Source of the DNA: Rahnella woolbedingensis
GTDB lineage: Bacteria; Pseudomonadota; Gammaproteobacteria; Enterobacterales; Enterobacteriaceae
Direction of reading: 5' to 3'
Assembly (NCBI RefSeq): GCF_003602095.1
Contig: NZ_RAHH01000029.1
Span: 1-64,000, forward strand
DNA length: 64,000 bases
Shown: piece by piece, positions 28,479 to 36,512 of the stretch
Layout of the letters: the number at the start of each line of letters is the position of its first letter
How positions within the stretch are numbered: position 1 is the first letter of the stretch
Position numbers and translations under genes: made by a program
Notes under the pieces: generated by a model
What the model was told of the DNA's origin: nothing
The model's input: only the letters and a program-made list of their open reading frames with translations
Database searches by the model: none

Positions 28479-29219
28479 TTAACCTTTGACTTTGGCATGG
28501 ACGCTGAAGCCATAGTTTTTCTGGTTGTAATAGACATCCGACACCTCAAACAGCGAACCGTCAGTGAAAGATACCACCGCGTGCGAGTGCAGCACCGGCT
28601 GGTCGCGTGACAGATTCAGCGCGAGGCGGATTTCATTAGAGGGCAGTTCGGCGGAAATCAGTTTGGTGCTTCCGGCAGGCTGAAAACCTTTGGAACGGAT
28701 ATAGGCATATTTCGAAGCGGTCATGGCGGCGCGGTTAATATCCGGAAAATTATCGGCGCGCATCCAGCATTGTTCATACACAAATGGCTCGTCGCCCAGC
28801 AGACGCAGGCGGATCATAAAATACACGTCCGTTCCGGGCGGGATATTCAGCTCAATAGCGATGTCTTCGCTGACCGGTATCCGGCGAAACTCCAGCACCT
28901 GATTTTCAATCCGCTGGTTATTTTCCTGCGCGACTTCGCTGGCGGTGAGATGCCGGTCGAGCGGTAAGATGATTTTTTGCTGTTTCGGCGCTTCGACCAC
29001 ATAGGTGCCGCGTCCGCGAAAACGGGCCACACGCCCCTGACGTACCAGATAATCGACGGCTTTGCGCGCGGTCATACGTGATACGCCGTAGATTTCGCAG
29101 AGCGCTGCTTCGGTTGGGATCGGGTCACCGGGTTTGATTTCACCCGCGCTGATTTTTTCGGTCAGTTGTTGCTCAATTTGCAGGTAAAGCGGGGTGAATG
29201 AGTTTTTATCTATTTTCAT
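28479..29219 (-). CDS. GntR/HutC (UTRA) family regulator
   Basis: The 246-residue repressor has a GntR winged helix (about 3-68: PLYLQIEQQLTEKISAGEIKPG, ALCEIYGVSRMTARKAVDYL, FRGRGTYV). A UTRA effector domain (about 90-240; VYFMIRLRLLGDEPFVYEQCW) follows. The ATG at 29217-29219 is chosen for its GGAGGT site 9 nt upstream; an upstream in-frame start exists at 29243. UTRA regulators usually bind phosphorylated sugars. Shared CTATACAA elements upstream of this gene and of the PTS gene point to autoregulation and control of the permease. Confidence 0.87.
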   Translation of the reverse strand: MKIDKNSFTPLYLQIEQQLTEKISAGEIKPGDPIPTEAALCEIYGVSRMTARKAVDYLVRQGRVARFRGRGTYVVEAPKQQKIILPLDRHLTASEVAQENNQRIENQVLEFRRIPVSEDIAIELNIPPGTDVYFMIRLRLLGDEPFVYEQCWMRADNFPDINRAAMTASKYAYIRSKGFQPAGSTKLISAELPSNEIRLALNLSRDQPVLHSHAVVSFTDGSLFEVSDVYYNQKNYGFSVHAKVKG

Positions 29220-29253
29220 TAAGCCTGACCTCCGGTTCTTCACTTAAGAATAA

Positions 29254-29273
29254 TTGTATAGTCAGCTATACAA
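29254..29273. promoter_or_regulatory. palindromic operator upstream of the UTRA regulator
   Basis: Perfect 8-bp arms TTGTATAG and CTATACAA flank a TCAG centre, 35 bp upstream of the regulator start. This is the size and symmetry expected for a GntR dimer site. Confidence 0.65.
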
Positions 29274-29330
29274 ATCAGCCAGCCACCCTGTTGATTTTCT
29301 GTCCAAAATGGGTTTCAGCACACAAAAAAG

Positions 29331-29356
29331 AAAGGTTGCTGACATCAGCAACCTTT
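29331..29356. terminator. bidirectional terminator hairpin
   Basis: AAAGGTTGCTGA and TCAGCAACCTTT form a perfect 12-bp stem around a 2-nt centre. It lies just beyond the end of the minus-strand ABC transporter gene. Confidence 0.7.
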
Positions 29357-29392
29357 CATCATTTTTCAGCCACTTCGCAGCGGCTTCAGGCG

Positions 29393-31138
29393 TTATTCAG
29401 GCAGCAGCGCGCTGGACGTAAATCCACACGGACCGTTTTCCTGTTTTTTGAACCGCCAGCAGTGCTGATGGTATTTCGCCACGGTATTGCGGTGCGCGAC
29501 GCTGATAACTGACGTTTGCGGCAATTCGCTCAGCAGCAGAGCGTATACCTGTTGCTCGGTTTCGTCATCCAGCGCGCTGGTGGCTTCGTCGAGGAACAGC
29601 GTGTCCGGCTGGATCAGCAGGGCGCGGGCGAAGGACAGACGCTGCTGTTCACCCGGCGACAGGCGCTGGCTCCAGTTGGCGTAATCATCAAGGATTTCAA
29701 CCGAGGCCAGATGCGGCAGACGACACTGTTCCAGAACCTGTTGCAGGCGTTCATCGGTATATTCGCGGCTGGCGTCAGGATAACTCAGCGCATCACGCAA
29801 AGTGCCAATCGGGATATAACTGCGCTGCGGCAGGAACAGATAACGCTTACCTTCCGCCAGCGCAATATTGCCGGAGCCGTAAGGCCAGATACCGGCAATG
29901 GCGCGCAGCAGAGTCGATTTACCACAGCCAGAAGGACCGGCAATCAGCACGCGCTCACCCGGTTTCATCGATGCAGAAATATCACAAAACAGCGGATTAC
30001 CGTTCGGCAGATTCAGCGTCAGCTTATCGAGTTGCAGAGCGTGTTCGCTGCTCTGACCGACTTTGATCCCTCGTGGCTGCGCATTGACCTGATCGATAGC
30101 GGCGTTGAAACCGGCAAGACGGTTAACCGTAGCTTTCCAGTTCGCCAGATCGGTAAAGGCATCGATAAACCAGGATAATGCCCCCTGTACCTGTCCGAAT
30201 GCGGAAGCGATTTGCATCAGCGCGCCCATCTGGATGGCACCGGCGAAATAGCGCGGGGAAGCCACCAGAATCGGGAAGATGTTGGCAAACTGCGCGTAAA
30301 AGTTGGACGCTACGTTCAGACGACGGGTCACGCGCATGATTGACCACCAGTTGGTTTTGATGGATTCAAACTTGCCGGTCAGCTGGTCGTGCTCGTTTTT
30401 CTCGCCGTGATACAGGGCAATAGCGTCGCTGTTTTCGCGGATACGGATCAGGCCAAAACGGAAGTTCGCTTCAAACCATTCCTGATTAAACCCGAGTTTT
30501 ACCAGGGGTTTACCGATATACCAGATAATGAATGAACCGACGGCGGCGTACAGCAGCGCGAACCACAACATGTAGCCCGGGATTTCAAAGTGATGTCCTG
30601 CCAGCATGAAATTCAGCGGGCCACTGATCGACCACAGAATAAACACGAACGAAAACAGCGTCACCACGCTCGACAGCAGCCCGAGCACCAGAGAAAGGGT
30701 CCCGCTGGTCAGGGCATTCAGGTCATCTGAAATACGCTGATCGGGGTTATCCACCTGATGCTGATACTCCGTGTAATAATAGGCGTGATTGGTCAGCCAC
30801 TTCTCCATATACTCTTCGGTCATCCAGCGTCGCCAGCTCATTTGCAGGCCCTGCGTCAGATACACTCTGTAGATGGCAATCACGATGAACAGCAGTGCCA
30901 GCCAGGTAAATTTCCACAGCTGGGCTTTGAATACCGGATAGTTTCTGTTTTGCAGCGCGTCATAAAACACGCGGTTCCATTCGTTAAACTGCACGCTGAG
31001 ATACACGCCAGCCAGCGAAAGGATGATGATAGTGGTCAACATGCCCCAGGCTCGCCACTTTTCTTCTGAGCGCCAGTAAGGCTTAATTAACTGCCAGACG
31101 GCGCCCCATTGCGCCGACTTCCCAGGTTTTTTAGTCAT
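29393..31138 (-). CDS. SbmA/BacA-like ABC transporter (YddA type), fused permease and ATPase
   Basis: The protein has about 581 residues from the ATG at 31138 (upstream in-frame starts to 31177 have no better ribosome site). The N-terminal two-thirds is an SbmA/BacA-like membrane domain with about six helices (EWNRVFYDALQNRNYPVF, LTNHAYYYTEYQHQVDNPDQRISDD). The C-terminal third is an ABC ATPase with Walker A GPSGCGKST, signature LSPGEQQRLSFARAL and Walker B TLFLDEATSALD. It resembles E. coli YddA and the ABCD-type exporters. Substrate unknown; relatives handle peptides or acyl-CoA derivatives. Confidence 0.83.
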   Translation of the reverse strand: MTKKPGKSAQWGAVWQLIKPYWRSEEKWRAWGMLTTIIILSLAGVYLSVQFNEWNRVFYDALQNRNYPVFKAQLWKFTWLALLFIVIAIYRVYLTQGLQMSWRRWMTEEYMEKWLTNHAYYYTEYQHQVDNPDQRISDDLNALTSGTLSLVLGLLSSVVTLFSFVFILWSISGPLNFMLAGHHFEIPGYMLWFALLYAAVGSFIIWYIGKPLVKLGFNQEWFEANFRFGLIRIRENSDAIALYHGEKNEHDQLTGKFESIKTNWWSIMRVTRRLNVASNFYAQFANIFPILVASPRYFAGAIQMGALMQIASAFGQVQGALSWFIDAFTDLANWKATVNRLAGFNAAIDQVNAQPRGIKVGQSSEHALQLDKLTLNLPNGNPLFCDISASMKPGERVLIAGPSGCGKSTLLRAIAGIWPYGSGNIALAEGKRYLFLPQRSYIPIGTLRDALSYPDASREYTDERLQQVLEQCRLPHLASVEILDDYANWSQRLSPGEQQRLSFARALLIQPDTLFLDEATSALDDETEQQVYALLLSELPQTSVISVAHRNTVAKYHQHCWRFKKQENGPCGFTSSALLPE

Positions 31139-31276
31139 AATAGCCATGTGTAATCGATATGTTGTGAAGCCAATCATCCCAGAATGAGTGGCTCAGTGCG
31201 ATAGGGCAATGAGCTACTTGTAAGGATGTTTTTCCAGCACGAAGCTCTGTAGACCACAAAAGTAGAAGGATGTTTG

Positions 31277-31993
31277 ATGAAAGTCGCAGTGAATTTACTG
31301 CTGGTGGCAGGATGTTTTGCCAGTGCTCAGGCGCTGGCCCAGATTGATGAACCTGATATTGATGCGGATTGCGTAAAAGCGGGCATTTATGCCGCTGCCG
31401 GAAAAGTTGCGTATCAGCAGGGAGATCTCGCCAATGCGCGGGAAATTTTCCGCAATCAGGTGGCCTGGAGCGAGTTTTGTCACAAGCCGCAGGATCAGAT
31501 TGCGACTGCGTACAACAACATTGCGCTGACCTACATAAAGCAGGGCGATTATCTGAAAGCCAAAGCCTGGCTGATGCTGGCACCTGCTGACAAAAAATCA
31601 CAATACAATCTCGGTCTGATCCAGCCAAAACTCGCTGCATTGCCGCAGGCACAAAGTCCGGCAGGCATTTACTGGCAATATGCCGGTTTTGGCAGTTGGA
31701 ATATCCTGGAAGTCAAAGGCGAAGAAGCGCAGTTCAAAATCGATTTCAGTGGCCTGTATATGGGGCAGATGTCGCTGTACTACGGCCCGAATACCGGCGA
31801 GTTTTCGGTGGTGACGGCAGTCAAAGATAACCACGCGATTTACCACGAAGCCGATGATGCCTCTGCCGGTGGTGGCGAGTGCAGCATAGACATGAATTTT
31901 GACCCGCATAATGTGAAATTACATACCACCGGCGACTGCGGATTCGGCCACAATGTGCAGGCCGAAGGCGGATTTGTGCGGGTGACGCAGTAG
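31277..31993 (+). CDS. secreted TPR-containing protein of unknown function
   Basis: The 238-residue protein has a Sec signal peptide (cleavage after ALAQ, about residue 22). It has two helix-turn-helix units typical of tetratricopeptide repeats (KVAYQQGDLANAREIFRNQ; NNIALTYIKQGDYLKAKAW) and a C-terminal beta-rich half with paired cysteines (GECSIDMNF, TGDCGFGHN) that could form a disulfide. AGAAGGA lies 6 nt before the ATG. I do not recognise the family. Divergent from the ABC transporter gene; no obvious operon partner. Confidence 0.7.
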   Translation: MKVAVNLLLVAGCFASAQALAQIDEPDIDADCVKAGIYAAAGKVAYQQGDLANAREIFRNQVAWSEFCHKPQDQIATAYNNIALTYIKQGDYLKAKAWLMLAPADKKSQYNLGLIQPKLAALPQAQSPAGIYWQYAGFGSWNILEVKGEEAQFKIDFSGLYMGQMSLYYGPNTGEFSVVTAVKDNHAIYHEADDASAGGGECSIDMNFDPHNVKLHTTGDCGFGHNVQAEGGFVRVTQ

Positions 31994-32106
31994 GTCTGAG
32001 AAGGTAAGTGGGCGGATCTTGATGTTTTTTAGCTCCTCCCCTTCGCAGGGGAGAGAGCCGATCGAAGTATGCCGTTAGCAGAGGAGGGCGCCGACTGAAT
32101 TTATAT

Positions 32107-32976
32107 TTACTGCGGCCACTTCATTTCGCCTTTCAATACCTTCGCGCTCAGTTCTAATGACGGCTCATCTTTCAGTTGCGGATAATGTTTTTTCATCGCA
32201 GCAATCAGCGCGGCGGAATCTTTCGCTTTCGGCAGTTCTTTTTCCAGTGTCAGCAGGTAATTGCGGGTGAATTTCACCGACTCCAGCGTTTCAGGCGCAC
32301 CTGGCAGGAAATGCCCCGGCACCACGATTTCCGGTTTCAGGCTGGTGATTTCATCCAGCGCTTCTACCCATTGTTTGCGCGATGTCGGCGTCTGCGTATC
32401 CGCCGTCCAGACATGCATATTATTGCCATCCACCAGCACACCGCCGACCACTGCTTTCAGCGACGGGATCCACACGAACGTGCGCTCTTTGTCCACGCCC
32501 TTAATTTCAAATTTATGGCCTTCCAGTGTGAATTCATTGCCCTTCAGCGGCTCCGGCGTCGTGACGGATTTCGGCGCGTTGTCCTTGAGCTGAGGTCCCC
32601 AGAAAGCGACTTTGCCGTCTTTAGTGGCATTGATCTGATCGACCGTTGCCTGTGTAGCCACCACTTTTGCATCAGGGAACGCGGCGCGGAGGACGTCCAG
32701 CCCGAAGTAGAAATCAGGATCTGACTGGCTGATGTACACCGTGGTCAGCTTTTTGCCGGTGGCCTTGATCATCTCCACCAGTTTTTCGGCGTCGTTGCGC
32801 TGGAACTGCGCGTCGATCAATACCGCTTCTTTTTCGCCGGTAATAATTTCCGAGGACACCGGGAAAATGCTTTTCTCGCCGGGGTTGTATACGTCCATTT
32901 TCAGTGCGCTGGCGGCGTGGGCACTAAGGCTGCTGCCCAGCAGGGCGGCGATTAACGTCAGATGTTTAAGATGCAT
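32107..32976 (-). CDS. periplasmic metallo-beta-lactamase-fold protein with altered metal site
   Basis: The 289-residue protein has a Sec signal peptide (cleavage after SAHA) and the MBL fold (EKEAVLIDAQFQR at about 49-60, later VVPGHFLPG). The canonical HxHxDH metal motif is replaced: the equivalent stretch YISQSDPDFYFG puts Gln84, Asp86 and Phe89 where the three histidines should be, keeping only Asp88. Classical di-zinc hydrolysis is therefore doubtful. Divergent from a LysR-type gene 115 bp away, which may regulate it. Function unknown. Confidence 0.78.
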   Translation of the reverse strand: MHLKHLTLIAALLGSSLSAHAASALKMDVYNPGEKSIFPVSSEIITGEKEAVLIDAQFQRNDAEKLVEMIKATGKKLTTVYISQSDPDFYFGLDVLRAAFPDAKVVATQATVDQINATKDGKVAFWGPQLKDNAPKSVTTPEPLKGNEFTLEGHKFEIKGVDKERTFVWIPSLKAVVGGVLVDGNNMHVWTADTQTPTSRKQWVEALDEITSLKPEIVVPGHFLPGAPETLESVKFTRNYLLTLEKELPKAKDSAALIAAMKKHYPQLKDEPSLELSAKVLKGEMKWPQ

Positions 32977-33091
32977 GGGGTTTCCTCAGAGGTATTAATA
33001 ATCACATTCAGTAAGTATCTACTGTACGTTGCATAATCCGCGGGAAAAACCAGATAATGCGCAACTGTTTGTTGCATAAACCGGACGAATC

Positions 33092-34009
33092 ATGGACAGA
33101 ATTACCGCTGCACAAGTGTTTGTTGCCATCGTTGAACGCAAAAGTATGGTCGGCGCCGCCGAATCGCTGAATATGTCGCGGGCGATGGTGACGCGTTATC
33201 TGTCGGAGATGGAAAAATGGTCGGGCGCGCGCCTGCTGCACCGCTCGACCCGCAAACTCAGCCTGACGGATGCGGGCGAAAACACGCTGGCACGTTGCCG
33301 GAAAATGCTGTCGGTGGCAGCGGAAATGGGCAGCGTGGCGGACACCGGCGATGAAGCGCTGCGCGGTTTGCTGCGCCTCAGTTGCTCGCAATCTTTCGGG
33401 CAGGGCGCGGTGGTGATTGCGGTCAGCGAGTTTTTGCGACGACATCCGCAGGTGAGCATTGATTTGCAACTGGAAAGCCGGGCGATCAATCTGGTCGAAG
33501 ACCGCATTGATCTGGCGCTGCGGATCACCAACGATCTCGATCCTAATCTGATTGCCCGGCCGCTGGCGCTGTGTCCGTCGGTGGTGTGCGCCTCTCCGGC
33601 GTATCTGGCGGCGCAGGGTACGCCGCAGCATCCGCAGGATCTGGCGGTGCATAATTGCCTGACGTACACGTATTTCGGCAAAAGCCTGTGGCAGTTTGCG
33701 CAGCAGGGCGAACAGGTGGCGATCCCGGTGAGCGGCAACCTGAGCGCCAATGAATCGCTGGTGCTGCTGACCGGCGCGGTGGAAGGGGCGGGGATTGTCA
33801 TGCAGCCTTATTATTCGGCGGCGCCGCTTTTCGCCCGCGGGCAACTGGTTCCCTTGCTCGAACAGTGGCAGCCACAGGAAATGGGGATTTATGCGATTTA
33901 TGCCTCACGGCGGCAGATGCCGGCGGCGTTGCGCGCGTTGCTCGATTTTCTGGTGGAGTGGTTTAAAGGGAATCCGCGCTGGCTTTCACTGAAAGAGGAA
34001 AAGCGCTGA
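33092..34009 (+). CDS. LysR-family regulator (CrgA/AaeR-like subgroup)
   Basis: The 305-residue regulator has an N-terminal LTTR helix-turn-helix (DRITAAQVFVAIVERKSMVGAA, LNMSRAMVTRYLSEME) and a substrate-binding domain (about 90-295). The MxxFVxVxExxSF-like start is of the subgroup often found beside redox or MBL genes. It is divergent from the MBL-fold gene. The 115-bp gap contains GTTGCATAA at 33028-33036, again at 33071-33079, and an inverted TAATGCGCAAC between them, possible operators. Confidence 0.85.
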   Translation: MDRITAAQVFVAIVERKSMVGAAESLNMSRAMVTRYLSEMEKWSGARLLHRSTRKLSLTDAGENTLARCRKMLSVAAEMGSVADTGDEALRGLLRLSCSQSFGQGAVVIAVSEFLRRHPQVSIDLQLESRAINLVEDRIDLALRITNDLDPNLIARPLALCPSVVCASPAYLAAQGTPQHPQDLAVHNCLTYTYFGKSLWQFAQQGEQVAIPVSGNLSANESLVLLTGAVEGAGIVMQPYYSAAPLFARGQLVPLLEQWQPQEMGIYAIYASRRQMPAALRALLDFLVEWFKGNPRWLSLKEEKR

Positions 34010-34226
34010 GCTGGCGGGAAAGAAATCACTGGAATCGGTTCCTTTTCCGCTTTTATCGCATTTTCTGCAATATATTGTTATGTAAAGATTAATCCGGGCG
34101 CCGGGTGTTTTTCAGACAGTCAGGGCACAGACTGCGTCTGGTCAAAAGTGTGATCAACGTGGTATTTAAGCCAATCCGGCGACGCGCCGGAGCCTTTACT
34201 CATAACTAAAAATATCCGGAGTTTTT

Positions 34227-35390
34227 ATGCCTGTCGCACTCCTGGCACTGGCGCTCAGCGCGTTTGCCATCGGTACCACCGAATTCGTCATTATGGGGTT
34301 GCTCCCCAATGTGGCGGGGGATCTGAATGTCAGTATTCCTTCTGCAGGCTGGTTAATCAGCGGATATGCTCTGGGCGTGGCGATCGGTGCGCCGATCATG
34401 GCCGTGCTGACGGCAAAACTGCCGCGCAAGAAAACCCTGCTGCTGCTGATGAGCATCTTTATTATCGGCAACGTCATGTGTGCGCTGTCGTACAGCTATA
34501 ACTTCCTGATGCTGGCGCGTGTGATAACCGCCCTGTGTCATGGCGCATTCTTCGGGATTGGCGCAGTGGTGGCCGCCAGTCTGGTAGCGCCCAACCGCCG
34601 TGCTTCGGCGGTCGCGCTGATGTTTACCGGCCTGACGCTGGCTAACGTGCTGGGTGTGCCGCTCGGTACCGCGCTAGGACAGGCTTTCGGCTGGCGTTCT
34701 ACTTTCTGGGTGGTGGCAGTGATTGGCGTGGCATCTCTGTTCGCGCTGTATAAAAAGCTGCCGGATAAAAAAGAAGAAGAACCGACCGATTTGCGTAAGG
34801 AAATCCGCGCGCTGGGCAGCCTCGGATTGTGGTTGTCACTGTCGATCACGATTTTCTTCTCGGCAGCCATGTTTGCGCTGTTCACCTATATCGCACCAAT
34901 TCTCACCCAAATCACCGGCGTTTCTGAGCACGGCGTCAGCTGGACGCTGCTGCTGATTGGCCTCGGTCTGACTATCGGTAATGTGCTGGGCGGGCGTCTG
35001 GCGGACTGGCGTCTGGGCATTTCCCTGACGACGACCTTCCTGATGATCGCGATTTTTTCCGTGCTGTTCAGCTACACCAGCGTTCATCTGGTGGCCGCGG
35101 AAATCACGCTGTTTATCTGGGCGATGGTGAACTTTGCCGCCGTGCCTGCGTTGCAGGTGAACGTAGTGACCTACGGCAAGAATGCGCCGAACCTGGTTTC
35201 CACGCTGAACATTGCGGCGTTTAACGTCGGTAACGCACTGGGTGCCTGGGTCGGCGGTGCGGTAATTGAACGCGGAATGGGGCTGAGCACCGTGCCCCTG
35301 GCAGCGGGCGGACTGGGCGCCATCGGCTTCGTGCTGTGCGTCATCACTTTCCGTCGTGCGGCGAAGAAAGCGGTGAAAGTGGTCGCATAA
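34227..35390 (+). CDS. MFS transporter, DHA1 family (AraJ/YdhP-like)
   Basis: The 387-residue, 12-helix major facilitator has the family opening ALALSAFAIGTTEFVIMGLLP, a GYALGVAIGAPIMAVLTAKLPRK loop 2-3 and LCHGAFFGIGAVVAASLV. It resembles E. coli YdhP and AraJ, putative exporters of sugars or aromatic compounds. CCGGAG lies upstream of the ATG. It stands alone between a LysR gene and a terminator, and the sequence does not show which compound is moved. Confidence 0.83.
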   Translation: MPVALLALALSAFAIGTTEFVIMGLLPNVAGDLNVSIPSAGWLISGYALGVAIGAPIMAVLTAKLPRKKTLLLLMSIFIIGNVMCALSYSYNFLMLARVITALCHGAFFGIGAVVAASLVAPNRRASAVALMFTGLTLANVLGVPLGTALGQAFGWRSTFWVVAVIGVASLFALYKKLPDKKEEEPTDLRKEIRALGSLGLWLSLSITIFFSAAMFALFTYIAPILTQITGVSEHGVSWTLLLIGLGLTIGNVLGGRLADWRLGISLTTTFLMIAIFSVLFSYTSVHLVAAEITLFIWAMVNFAAVPALQVNVVTYGKNAPNLVSTLNIAAFNVGNALGAWVGGAVIERGMGLSTVPLAAGGLGAIGFVLCVITFRRAAKKAVKVVA

Positions 35391-35410
35391 ATCAGATCGC
35401 CGAAAAAATA

Positions 35411-35448
35411 AAAGGCCACACGGAAGGATACCGGCGTGGCCTTTTTTG
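35411..35448. terminator. bidirectional rho-independent terminator
   Basis: GGCCAC (35414-35419) pairs with GTGGCC (35436-35441), preceded by an A-run and followed by six T residues. It serves the MFS gene and the convergent lysR. Confidence 0.85.
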
Positions 35449-35455
35449 TTTTTGT

Positions 35456-36379
35456 TCAGCGCACCAGCGCACTTTCAAGGCGTTTTGCAAAACGCTGCGC
35501 CTGCTGATGGCAATGCTCAGTAAACGTGGTGACCAGCGCGGAAGCGGGGCGGTGCAGCGGCCGGATCAGGCTGACGGTAAAGGGCACGGCGACGCTGAAT
35601 TCACGTAACACCACGCCATTTTCACAATAGTCCAGCGCAGTCAGCGGATTGACGATGGAAACGCCCGCGCCTTCACGCACCATGCTGCACACCGACGCGG
35701 CGCTGTGCGTTTCCATCACCAGCCGCCGGTTCACCTGCTGTTCGGTGAACAGCGTATCCAGTAATTGCCGGTAACTGTCGGTCGCTGACAGACTGATAAA
35801 ATTCAGGCCGCTGAAATCCTGCGGTGTAAGGCGGGATTTCGCCGTCAGCGGATGTCCGGTGGGCAGTACGCACACTTCGTTGAGTGTCAAAAGCGTCTGG
35901 CGCTCCGTACCCGCGGGGGTATGGATATTCTCCGTCAGCCCTAAATCATGGCGCTGCGCCGACAGCCACTCCTCCAGCAGCGGTGATTCCTGCGGGACAA
36001 TATTGAAACTGACATCGGGAAACCGGTCGAGAAAAGGCTTACAGACTGCCGGCAGCAGCGACTGGCTGAACACCGGCAGACAGGCGATCGACAACTGCGC
36101 CTGCTCGAACTGGCGGATGCCTTGTGCCGCGCTGACAATCCTGTCCAGTCCGTAATACGAACGCTGCACTTCCTCAAACAACCGCAAACCCTGAACGGTG
36201 GGATACAAACGCCCGCGCAGGCGTTCGAACAACTGTAAATCCAGCAGCTTTTCACAGCGCGCCAGTTCGCGGCTGACCGTCGGCTGCGAGGTATTAAGCA
36301 ATGCGGCGGCTTCGGTCAGGTTGCCGGTGGTCATTACCGCATGAAAAATTTCGATATGGCGCAGGGAAATCGCAGGCAT
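35456..36379 (-). CDS. lysR: LysR, activator of lysA
   Basis: The 307-residue LTTR follows E. coli LysR nearly residue by residue in places: LRHIEIFHAVMTTGNLTEAA, TSQPTVSRELAR, IACLPVFSQSLLP, NIVPQESPLLEEWLSAQRHD, ETHSAASVCSMVREG. It activates diaminopimelate decarboxylase synthesis when DAP is available and lysine is low, and represses itself. Divergent from lysA with a 133-bp gap, as in E. coli. Unlike E. coli it is convergent with an MFS gene; ygeA and araE are not the next genes. Confidence 0.93.
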   Translation of the reverse strand: MPAISLRHIEIFHAVMTTGNLTEAAALLNTSQPTVSRELARCEKLLDLQLFERLRGRLYPTVQGLRLFEEVQRSYYGLDRIVSAAQGIRQFEQAQLSIACLPVFSQSLLPAVCKPFLDRFPDVSFNIVPQESPLLEEWLSAQRHDLGLTENIHTPAGTERQTLLTLNEVCVLPTGHPLTAKSRLTPQDFSGLNFISLSATDSYRQLLDTLFTEQQVNRRLVMETHSAASVCSMVREGAGVSIVNPLTALDYCENGVVLREFSVAVPFTVSLIRPLHRPASALVTTFTEHCHQQAQRFAKRLESALVR

Positions 36380-36512
36380 GGTTTATCCGGTGAGCGGAGC
36401 GAGTTATCCATATCATAAATGAATAGACTGGCCTGAAATAGATATTTTATCGCCGGTGAGTCACGCGGCATACTGAGGGAAATATGACTGAATTCACCTG
36501 ACGGAAAATCTT

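Noticed and set aside
32019..32100. Possible terminator or repeat after the TPR protein gene
   Set aside because: A CTCCCC/GGGGAG hairpin is visible but the T-run lies before it, not after, so terminator function on the plus strand is unsupported.
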